NCBI GenBank assembly: GCA_944392695.1
Contig: CALXXN010000010.1
Coordinates: 1 to 64,000 of the forward strand
From: an uncultured Spirochaetales bacterium
GTDB lineage: Bacteria > Spirochaetota > Spirochaetia > Sphaerochaetales > Sphaerochaetaceae
Reading direction: 5' to 3'
DNA: 64,000 nucleotides
Shown: piece by piece, positions 32,010 to 39,223 of the stretch
Numbering within the stretch: position 1 is the first letter of the stretch
Layout: each line of letters starts with the position of its first letter
Made by a program: the position numbers and the translations under genes
The notes under the pieces: generated by a model
Told to the model about the DNA's origin: nothing
Database searches by the model: none
The model's input: the letters and a program-made list of their open reading frames with translations, nothing else

Positions 32010-33377
32010 CTAACCCCGGGAAAAGAAGAGGTCGTCCAAGCCTATCTGGACATAGTCCCCAGGACTTTCGAAGCCCCCTGTACTGATAACACCCCAGGAC
32101 AGTACGGATTGTCCAAGCATCATGACCTGGCGTTCCTCGACCTTGGCATCTTTCACACTGAAGGGCTTTGAAATGAACTCTGCACCATAAACCTCGTAAC
32201 CACCTTCGACCTTCAATGCGACATCGAACTCCCCGTTCACAGGCCTGTACTTGTCATCATACCAGTACGTCCCTATGTCAAGGATGTCGGTACGCCTGCC
32301 AAGGCTGATCAAGCGGAGGAAGTACTGTCTGCATTCGTCCTCGAAACGGCGGGAGATGAAGTCCATCAGGCTACCTGCGATCCTGGTATCGAAGAAGGCT
32401 CCCGGGTTGGACTGCTGTATGCTCGGATGCGGTTGGATGTAGGTGAAATAGAAGCGCAGCAGGGGATCGGCTATCTCATAGAAAATCTTCTTGTTGTCCT
32501 TGTTGTTGATTGGCTGACGCCTGTCCAGGATATCCAATGAACACAGTTCTTTAAGCTCCTTGGCAAGCACGCCCTTGGAATCCTTCCCTATGACATCCTC
32601 CAGCTCACTGTACCTGCGCTTCCCATTGCCAATCAATGAGAGGATCGTGATGCCATGGGGAGTCCTCCCAGCTTCCATTTCAATGACAGCTTCGACATAG
32701 GAACGCACCGCCCCTTGCGGGTTGATCAATGCGTTCATGATATTCTCCCTGAGTCCTTCTCCTGGTTCAAGCAATGTGAGGACGTGAGGGGAACCTCCAA
32801 AGACAGCATGGAAGGCAAGTTGATCACGGCGAGCCAGGCCTGGGAAGAAGAGGGATGAATCGAAGTAATCAAACTCCTTGAGCCTCATGCTGAGCGTGAA
32901 GCGTCCGAAAAGAGGGTTCTCCTCCTCAAGGAGGCTTTGCATGACTTTCAGCGCAGAACCCATCAGCACAACAGAGACTGTATTGGGAAGCCTGTCGACG
33001 ACAGTCCTCATGTAGGAATCGACCTCACCCTTCTTCGCGTAAGTCGTCAAGTCACAGTACTCGTCCATGACGACGATGACGCGCTTGCCTTGTGCCGCTA
33101 TGAAGGAGAAGGCATCTGCCAAAGATATGAAGGGAGGGAGCATGGGGTAGCCAAGCCCCTCTGCGATTGAAGAGGAGAACTCCGTGAGGTTTTGTAACAA
33201 CGTGACCTTATGGAATTCGTGGAATATGACAACCTGGTCGTCAATACCCTTCAAGGCTTCATCAATGAGCCTTGTCTTGCCAACCCTCCTGCGACCATAC
33301 AAGAGAATCGCCGATTTCCGATCCTTCCTCAGTTCCTTCCTCAGGCACTCGAGCTCTTCTTCCCTTCCTATGAACAT
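32010..33377 (-). CDS. Archaeal-type ATPase with DUF234 domain
   Basis: 455 residues from the ATG at 33377 (GGAG 6 nt upstream). The N-terminal STAND/AAA-like ATPase has FIGREEELECLRKEL, P-loop LYGRRRVGKTRLIDEA, Walker B VIVVMDEYCDL and sensor VVLMGSALKVM. A winged-helix region follows (ITILSLIGNGKRRYSELEDVI). The C-terminal DUF234 has a nuclease-like strand pattern (RRTDILDIGTYWYDDKYRPVNGEFDVAL with a late E). The gene stands alone, has a palindromic operator just upstream, and is of a family commonly spread by transfer. Its role is unknown, possibly a selfish or defence-like element. Confidence 0.9.
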   Translation of the reverse strand: MFIGREEELECLRKELRKDRKSAILLYGRRRVGKTRLIDEALKGIDDQVVIFHEFHKVTLLQNLTEFSSSIAEGLGYPMLPPFISLADAFSFIAAQGKRVIVVMDEYCDLTTYAKKGEVDSYMRTVVDRLPNTVSVVLMGSALKVMQSLLEEENPLFGRFTLSMRLKEFDYFDSSLFFPGLARRDQLAFHAVFGGSPHVLTLLEPGEGLRENIMNALINPQGAVRSYVEAVIEMEAGRTPHGITILSLIGNGKRRYSELEDVIGKDSKGVLAKELKELCSLDILDRRQPINNKDNKKIFYEIADPLLRFYFTYIQPHPSIQQSNPGAFFDTRIAGSLMDFISRRFEDECRQYFLRLISLGRRTDILDIGTYWYDDKYRPVNGEFDVALKVEGGYEVYGAEFISKPFSVKDAKVEERQVMMLGQSVLSWGVISTGGFESPGDYVQIGLDDLFFSRG

Positions 33378-33390
33378 GGCCACTCCACTA

Positions 33391-33432
33391 GTAAATTTTC
33401 CAGTAGGAAATTTTCTACTGGAATTTTAACTA
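33391..33432 (-). promoter_or_regulatory. Palindromic operator upstream of the DUF234 ATPase
   Basis: TTCCAGTAG (33398-33406) and CTACTGGAA (33415-33423) form a perfect 9-bp inverted repeat with an 8-bp AT spacer. Related half sites flank it (GTAAATTTTC on the left, GGAATTTTAA on the right). It lies 21-46 bp before the ATG. Confidence 0.6.
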
Positions 33433-33459
33433 ATATTCAGGGAACTGACAAGGGAAGAT

Positions 33460-34725
33460 TCAGGGCTCCCAGCCAATGCTTGCCCGGACAGTCAGGGCAT
33501 CGACTGGCTTGGCCCCAAGCTGGCGTCCGAACTCATTCCAGTAGTAGGCGGCTTCGAGGTGGATCACGTTGAATACATCCACACCAGCCCCGAATGAGAC
33601 ATAGCCGGCATTCAAGCCCGCCCTGAGCTCCACTGTCCTCAGGATCTCAAGTTCGAATCCCATGTGAAGCCTGGCGAGGAAGTCCACCCAGCCAGGTGCT
33701 TGGATGAAGCCGACCAGGTCCACGATGTCGAAAGCGAACTCAGGAGAGACTATCCAATCTATGGAACCAAGATCCGGACTCCAGGCGAAGGCCAGTGTCC
33801 AATATGGTCTTGAATGTGCTGTGAATCCACTGCCTTCTCCTGAGAACATGTCTCCAAGCACCCCGCCGAAGTCATCAAGGAAGACGCCAAAGCCTTCCTG
33901 GATGATGTAGTTGTAACCACCCTTCACAAGCCCTATGTTCGATACGACATTTGATATCGTGAAACCATAAGGCAGGTTGACATTGACACCCAGGCTCAAG
34001 GGCAGGCTCCAACCTATGGCTACCGGGGTCTTGCTGCGCAGGAAGCTCATGAAGTAATCATTGGCACCGCTGAAGGCATCAATCAACATATGGGCATCGA
34101 CCGCTTCCATGAAGGCGCGTATGCCAAGCCCCAGTGACAACCCGACATCCAGAGACACCGCCCTGTCACGGAAGAAACGCCAGCCAAAGCCCATGGTCGC
34201 CATCAGGTCCACCTGTGGTATTGCCGAAACCGCATCACCATCACCAGAGACGACATTGCCATTCTCATTGAAGGTGTTGAGGTTGACCTGGGCGTCCATG
34301 CCAAGGGCGAAGGGACCTGCTTCGAAACCAAGCCCTGCATCTATTGTCGCAAGCCTGTTGGCTCCCGCTCCAATGAGAAGGTCCAAGACATCTCCAAGGA
34401 AGGCGAAGGCACCTTCCTTGTCCTGGATATCGAAGAGCCCTGTCCACAATGAGTCTAGGTTGTAAATCGTCAGGCCAACTGTAGGAAGGCTTATCCAGAC
34501 GCCATCCTCTGCCAGCGATGCTGGGTTGATGTAAAGCGCATCCTGGGATGACAGCAAGGCGGTGCCAGCTCCCCCCATCGCCCTCATCTTCGCACTTGTC
34601 CTTGTGAAGGGCTGGTTCATCATCGAGTATACAGGATCCCTCTCCGGGTTCATGCCGCGCCCTGCCGCACCAAGTGGCAGCACGGCAAGCAAGGCAAGCA
34701 AGAGGCAAAGCAACTTCCTAGACAT
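33460..34725 (-). CDS. UPF0164 family outer-membrane protein, copy 1
   Basis: 421 residues with a signal peptide (MSRKLLCLLLALLAVLPLGAAG). The N-terminal block MMNQPFTRTSAKMRAMGGAGTALLSSQDALYINPASLAE resembles FadL/PorV and is the hallmark of the spirochaete UPF0164 family. The rest predicts a barrel of about 14 strands ending in VRASIGWEP. It overlaps the upstream lipoprotein by 8 bp. Treponemal members are thought to be fatty-acid or hydrophobic-nutrient porins; the substrate here is unknown. It is a paralogue of the gene at 35663-36946. Confidence 0.88.
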   Translation of the reverse strand: MSRKLLCLLLALLAVLPLGAAGRGMNPERDPVYSMMNQPFTRTSAKMRAMGGAGTALLSSQDALYINPASLAEDGVWISLPTVGLTIYNLDSLWTGLFDIQDKEGAFAFLGDVLDLLIGAGANRLATIDAGLGFEAGPFALGMDAQVNLNTFNENGNVVSGDGDAVSAIPQVDLMATMGFGWRFFRDRAVSLDVGLSLGLGIRAFMEAVDAHMLIDAFSGANDYFMSFLRSKTPVAIGWSLPLSLGVNVNLPYGFTISNVVSNIGLVKGGYNYIIQEGFGVFLDDFGGVLGDMFSGEGSGFTAHSRPYWTLAFAWSPDLGSIDWIVSPEFAFDIVDLVGFIQAPGWVDFLARLHMGFELEILRTVELRAGLNAGYVSFGAGVDVFNVIHLEAAYYWNEFGRQLGAKPVDALTVRASIGWEP

Positions 34726-35587
34726 CACCCACCTCCCCGCTTATATCAAAGACGCCAAGGATCTCATCCACACTCGGCAGGTCTATCATGTCGACACCAG
34801 CTGATGACATCATGTAGGTGAAACGGGAGAAGGAGACCAGGTTGTTCACCAGGTCATCAACATAATCGACATCGAGTATGTTATCTTTCTTATCAACACC
34901 CCTGTTGTGATTCAAAGCATCCACTGAAAGCGCAATGACATGTGCGAAGCGTGAGACCATCTGCACCTGGATGACCTCTGCCACAGTCATGTCAGTTGTT
35001 GGTTCCTGCGTCGCCTCATAAATGTTGTCAATAACAGCATCAATCATCTGATTGACTTCATCTGGGAGGATATTCTCCAGATTACCCTCAATGAATGCCT
35101 GCACATAATTTGTAAGCAGGGTCGCTGTGACTGCGATTGTGTTGGATGCGGCCCCGCCCTGTTCCGCACCAGCCCTGCCCTTCATGTAAGCAGTAAGCTC
35201 TTCCCTGTTGTAATGACCAGTGAGGGCTTTGTTGATGGCAGGGAAAAGCCCCACTGAATCAGAAGGATCCAGGAGGCCATAAAGGGCAAGTGATTCCTCA
35301 AATCCACTGCTGACATCCCTGATTGTTATGACCTTTTCATCAGTCAGGTCTTTCAACGCCGTTGTAAGACCAGAGAACTCAGGGACGTCATCCATGTCGA
35401 GGACACCATTCTCAACCACAACATCGCCTGTCCGTCCCATTCCAGAGACAATACGTACGACTTCTTCCACATCCCTGCTCTTGTAATCCACCAGTCCGGA
35501 TTCGATGTATATGTTGCGTCCCATCCAGTCCATGGAACAGGATGCCAGCAAGAGTATTGGAACAAGGACCAGGACAAGGCGTTTCAT
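34718..35587 (-). CDS. Lipoprotein paired with UPF0164 copy 1
   Basis: 289 residues. Signal peptide MKRLVLVLVPILLLASC with the lipidated Cys at 17. Then MGRNIYIESGLVDYKSRDVEEVVRIVSGMG and VPEFSGLTTALKDLTDEKVITIRD, which parallel the first half of the longer lipoprotein at 36949-38664 (MGNKYIEMGWAELDTSNADNV, then TVNEALKNAGITDTTITISD). Mostly helical and acidic, with a conserved AEVIQVQMVSRFAHVI segment. It overlaps the UPF0164 gene, so it is likely a periplasmic or surface partner of that barrel. No known family named. Confidence 0.8.
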   Translation of the reverse strand: MKRLVLVLVPILLLASCSMDWMGRNIYIESGLVDYKSRDVEEVVRIVSGMGRTGDVVVENGVLDMDDVPEFSGLTTALKDLTDEKVITIRDVSSGFEESLALYGLLDPSDSVGLFPAINKALTGHYNREELTAYMKGRAGAEQGGAASNTIAVTATLLTNYVQAFIEGNLENILPDEVNQMIDAVIDNIYEATQEPTTDMTVAEVIQVQMVSRFAHVIALSVDALNHNRGVDKKDNILDVDYVDDLVNNLVSFSRFTYMMSSAGVDMIDLPSVDEILGVFDISGEVGDV

Positions 35588-35599
35588 ACAAAGCTCCTA

Positions 35600-35630
35600 G
35601 AGAAGAAGGCCACAGCTTCCGCCATGGCCT
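35600..35630 (-). terminator. Hairpin between the two lipoprotein/UPF0164 modules
   Basis: AGGCCA (35607-35612) pairs with TGGCCT (35625-35630), followed on the minus strand by TCTTCTCT and then the AGGAG site of the downstream lipoprotein. It may terminate most transcripts between the two modules, or attenuate the second. Confidence 0.5.
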
Positions 35631-35662
35631 TCTCATCATAACACGGTTTCACGGTGTTGGGT

Positions 35663-36946
35663 TCAGCGTTCCCAGCCTATGTTCATCCTGATCGTCAGGG
35701 CATCGACATCCTTCTCACCGAGGACATCACCGAACTCGTTCCAGTAGTAGGACGCCTCGAGGTGGATGACATTGAAGAGGTTGACACCAGCACCAACAGA
35801 GACATAACCACCATTGAGACCAGCGCGGAGCTCGAAGGCCTTGAAGAGCTGGAGTTCGACACCGGCCCTGACACGGGCAAGGAGGTTCGTTGTAGACCAG
35901 TCCTTGACAAGGCCGTTTATATCGACAAGGTCGATCGCCACTGTCGGGTCGATGATCCACTCGAAGCCACCAAGGTCAGGAGACCAGCCGAAGCCAAGGT
36001 TGAGCATCATACCGCTCTTGACTGTGAACTGTGTATCCTCTGTGAATGGCGAGAGGATGGCGTGGAGGGGATCGTCAGTGAAAGCCTCATAGTTCTCCTG
36101 GACCACATAATTGTAACCACCCTTGATCAGGTGCACGTTGGACAGGGTGCTGGAGATTGTGAAGCCGAATGGGAAGTTCACATTGATGCCGAAACTCAAT
36201 GGCAGGGCCCAGCCAATGGCGACTGGCTGTCCACCAAGGACACTGTCAAGGATGTTGGAATCATCTTCACTGTTCGTGAAAGCTGAAATCAATGTCTGGG
36301 CATCAAAGGCCTGCATGAAGGCACGGATGTTCAGCTGCGCACTGACACCTACGTCGAAGTTGATCGCATTGTCACGGAAGAAGCGGAAACCAAGGCCTGC
36401 CGTGGCAGCGACATCGACTTGAGGGACCAGCTGGATGTCTGTCGTACCAGAGCCGACAGGAAGGTAGGTGTTCAGGTTGACCTGGGTGTCGATACCAAGT
36501 GCGAAGCGCCCTGCCTTGAAACCAATCCCCGCATCAACAGTGGCAATACGGTTGCGACCTGCCGTACCAAGCATGTCAAGCACACCACCAAGAACATTGT
36601 CCATCAGGAAGTCCGTATCTGTGAACTTGCCTGGATCGTCAAGCAACTGGTCGAAGATGCCTGAATCAACATAGCCGGTCTTGATGTTGTAAAGCGTGAA
36701 CGCGGCGTTTGGAAGGTTAAAGACAAGCCCCTTGCCTCCGAGCGAGGCTGGGTTCAAGTAGAGGGAGTCCTGGTTGTTGAAGACGGCGAGTCCTGCCCCA
36801 CCCATGGCGGCGACCCTCGCACTTGTCTTGGTGAATGGCGCACCCATGGCTGAAAGGTAAGCCGCATCCTGATAATTGAAATCAACAGCAAAGACAGAAG
36901 TGGCAGAGACCAGTACGATAAGCAATATGACAAGTACTTTCTTCAT
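35663..36946 (-). CDS. UPF0164 family outer-membrane protein, copy 2
   Basis: 427 residues from the ATG at 36946 (AGGAGG 7 nt upstream). Signal peptide MKKVLVILLIVLVSATSVFA, then LSAMGAPFTKTSARVAAMGGAGLAVFNNQDSLYLNPASLGG, the family block. It aligns along its length with copy 1, including VHLIKGGYNYVVQE (copy 1: GLVKGGYNYIIQE) and FNVIHLEASYYWNEFG near the end. It lies 2 bp after the long lipoprotein gene. Predicted FadL-like barrel, exact cargo unknown. Confidence 0.88.
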   Translation of the reverse strand: MKKVLVILLIVLVSATSVFAVDFNYQDAAYLSAMGAPFTKTSARVAAMGGAGLAVFNNQDSLYLNPASLGGKGLVFNLPNAAFTLYNIKTGYVDSGIFDQLLDDPGKFTDTDFLMDNVLGGVLDMLGTAGRNRIATVDAGIGFKAGRFALGIDTQVNLNTYLPVGSGTTDIQLVPQVDVAATAGLGFRFFRDNAINFDVGVSAQLNIRAFMQAFDAQTLISAFTNSEDDSNILDSVLGGQPVAIGWALPLSFGINVNFPFGFTISSTLSNVHLIKGGYNYVVQENYEAFTDDPLHAILSPFTEDTQFTVKSGMMLNLGFGWSPDLGGFEWIIDPTVAIDLVDINGLVKDWSTTNLLARVRAGVELQLFKAFELRAGLNGGYVSVGAGVNLFNVIHLEASYYWNEFGDVLGEKDVDALTIRMNIGWER

Positions 36947-36948
36947 CT

Positions 36949-38664
36949 TCACACCTCCTCGTTGCTTGTACTTCCAAGCCACTCATCAAGATCCGCCAAG
37001 GCATTTTCCAGCCAGTCGCTGACTGATGTGATCTCCTCATCTCCTTCGACATCACCAGCACCAACCATGTCAAGGATGTCCTGGACAGAGAAGTTACCGA
37101 CAATCATCATCTTGTCCAAGGTCACAGACTTGGTCTTGAAAGAGTCCCTAAGGTCAGACTCAGGCCCAATCAATGAGTCAACCAAGGACTTCATCGCGCT
37201 CTCATCCTGGTTGTTAGTCAAATTGAAGGCTGTGACGATTTCATCTGGGATGTAAATCAGGTCGCCATCATTCATGTATCCTCTGTAAATCCACTCATTG
37301 AGGCTGTAGAAATCAGCTATCGCCTGACCAAGGTCATAGTCAGTGCACTTATCCATCAGGACCTGGTCGACGGAACTCAGCAGGATGGCAAGCAGGTAGT
37401 CCAAGGCCTTTGAGGTCGAGCTGTAATCACCAAGGGCTTCCTGATAAAGAGTTTCATTGTCTTTAAAGGCCTGCAAGTCACCGAATGAGTACATGACATC
37501 ATAAGCGTTTGCAAGTGCCTTGAATGCTGAAAGCCTTACCCGGACTTCATTGGGATCAAAGGATGCGCCATTCCTCGTCGCTGTGATTCCAAGCGCATCC
37601 TCGAAGAAGTTACGTCCGAAGTTGATACCAGCCCTGATCCTCTCTTCTACTGCATCATCAACATCCGCAGCATAAAATGGATCATCGATATACCAACCCT
37701 TTTCATCCTTCTGCAGGCTTCCATCGCCTGTGACAGCAAGAGGCATGACCATTCTTGCCGCAGGTTCGGAAGAAGACCCAGAAGAAGAATCATCCATGAA
37801 GGCACTGATCAGGTCTGTGAGACCAGGCACCTGGATAAGGTCGACATCACCAGAGAGGGCTTTGCTCGTGTTGGAAAGCAAGGAAGCGTCATTAAGCAGC
37901 TCACGGGCTTCATTGCTTTCAATGATGGTCTCAGGAGATGATGAACCACCATCTGTGACAAGACCTGCGACATTGGCGGCAGATGTGACCATGTTGGTGA
38001 TCATCTGGACCTGGAGGACCTCGGCCTTGGACAGGGTTTCTGAAGATGAGGCCTTTTCAGTCAACTGGTTCTGGAGATCAGTCAAAGTTTCAAGGATGGT
38101 GTTGACAGTCTCATTCTCCTGTGTGGCAAGCTGGTCCTTGACAGTATTGATGATTTCGGATGTGACAGCCATCGAGTTCTTGGCAGCTGCGCTCTGCTGC
38201 GCCGTCGCACTTTCCTTCATCTGATTTGAGAAGGCCTCACGGGAAGCGGAACCAGCAAGGGCCTGGGAGATGGAGTTGTTAAGATCCTGTTTCTGATCCT
38301 TATCCTGGGCTGCAAGAATGCCATAATCCTTGATGCTCTGGACCAGATTGGAATCGCTTATTGTAATGGTAGTATCTGTGATACCAGCATTCTTAAGAGC
38401 TTCGTTAACAGTGTCCATGCTGCCAATCTGGCTAAGATCAAGCTCACCATCATCACTGATAGCATTCTTTGAAGATTCATCAGCACCCATGTCACCAACA
38501 GCTTTGTTGACATTGTCAGCATTGGATGTGTCGAGTTCAGCCCATCCCATCTCGATGTACTTGTTCCCCATCATCGCATCAAGCGCCTCTTCCAGAGAGC
38601 AGGATGAGAGGGCCACGAGGATGAGTGCGCAAAGCATCAACACTTCGATAACACGTCTTTTCAT
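36949..38664 (-). CDS. Lipoprotein paired with UPF0164 copy 2
   Basis: 571 residues from the ATG at 38664. Signal peptide with lipobox ALSSC (Cys at 22). The first 300 residues are helical, with many Ser, Asn and Gln and a KSIKDYG-to-SSGSSSEPAARM stretch; the middle shares AEVLQVQMITNMVTSAANVAG with the shorter paralogue. The second half (GRNFFEDALGITATRNG, LNEWIYRGYMNDGDLIYIPDEIV) has no counterpart in the short copy. It is first in the four-gene minus-strand block. Function unknown. Confidence 0.8.
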   Translation of the reverse strand: MKRRVIEVLMLCALILVALSSCSLEEALDAMMGNKYIEMGWAELDTSNADNVNKAVGDMGADESSKNAISDDGELDLSQIGSMDTVNEALKNAGITDTTITISDSNLVQSIKDYGILAAQDKDQKQDLNNSISQALAGSASREAFSNQMKESATAQQSAAAKNSMAVTSEIINTVKDQLATQENETVNTILETLTDLQNQLTEKASSSETLSKAEVLQVQMITNMVTSAANVAGLVTDGGSSSPETIIESNEARELLNDASLLSNTSKALSGDVDLIQVPGLTDLISAFMDDSSSGSSSEPAARMVMPLAVTGDGSLQKDEKGWYIDDPFYAADVDDAVEERIRAGINFGRNFFEDALGITATRNGASFDPNEVRVRLSAFKALANAYDVMYSFGDLQAFKDNETLYQEALGDYSSTSKALDYLLAILLSSVDQVLMDKCTDYDLGQAIADFYSLNEWIYRGYMNDGDLIYIPDEIVTAFNLTNNQDESAMKSLVDSLIGPESDLRDSFKTKSVTLDKMMIVGNFSVQDILDMVGAGDVEGDEEITSVSDWLENALADLDEWLGSTSNEEV

Positions 38665-38861
38665 ACCTTCCCCTTGATAGTCACGCACCCAGCACCTTTG
38701 CCTGGTGAATGTGGCTATCTTGCGAATATACGACAATCTGGCCACTTCCCCCTGGACGAGGCCGGATCCGTTCTCTAAATATTAAACACCGAAGATTGTC
38801 ATATTACAACACATCTGGATCCAAATTGGTCCAATAAGCCATACCGACATGTACAGATGTG

Positions 38862-39089
38862 TCAATCGTGATCCAGTGTCTTTATCTCACTGTCCAGCTC
38901 GGAGAAGTCGTACATGTCCTCCAAGCGGTAGTTCAGGACCTTGGCAAGCTTGTATGCCAGCGCCAAGGAGGGTGAGAAGACGCCCTTCTCTATCGAGATG
39001 ATCGTCTGACGGCTCACCCCGCAGCAATAAGCGAGGTCGCCCTGCGTCATCTTGCGTTTCACTCTCAATGCCTTGACCAGGTTATCCAT
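38862..39089 (-). CDS. XRE-family transcriptional regulator
   Basis: 75 residues, essentially one helix-turn-helix: VKALRVKRKMTQGDLAYCCGVSRQTIISIEKGVFSPSLALAYKLAKVLNYRLEDMYDF. This is the small YozG-like group of Cro/CI regulators. A GTG one codon earlier (39092) is an alternative start. A perfect inverted repeat lies 32-49 bp upstream, so it probably represses itself. In many genomes such genes sit beside a small membrane protein; none is evident here. Confidence 0.9.
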   Translation of the reverse strand: MDNLVKALRVKRKMTQGDLAYCCGVSRQTIISIEKGVFSPSLALAYKLAKVLNYRLEDMYDFSELDSEIKTLDHD

Positions 39090-39120
39090 CACCCTCTCTC
39101 TTAGTACCCAAACAAATCTT

Positions 39121-39138
39121 TGTCAAGTCAGGTTGACA
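39121..39138 (-). promoter_or_regulatory. Palindromic operator upstream of the XRE regulator
   Basis: TGTCAA (39121-39126), 6-bp spacer, TTGACA (39133-39138), a perfect inverted repeat. The left arm reads TTGACA on the coding strand and is a likely -35; a TACTAA at 39101-39106 is only 14 bp away, so the -10 is uncertain. Confidence 0.55.
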
Positions 39139-39179
39139 TGAAATACAGTGGAAACTGTGATCCATGAACCAAATATGTT

Positions 39180-39211
39180 TTGAAGGAGACGCCCGGCACT
39201 TACCGGGCGTC
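39180..39211 (-). terminator. Terminator after ppdK
   Basis: A perfect 9-bp GC stem, GACGCCCGG (39188-39196) with CCGGGCGTC (39203-39211) and a 6-nt loop, followed on the minus strand by TCCTTC. Confidence 0.75.
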
Positions 39212-39223
39212 GTCCTTAGTGGT

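Noticed and set aside
38809-38862. Inverted repeat ACACATCTG / CAGATGTGT after the XRE gene
   Set aside because: The arms are 36 bp apart, lack a T-run and overlap the stop codon; not convincing as terminator or operator.
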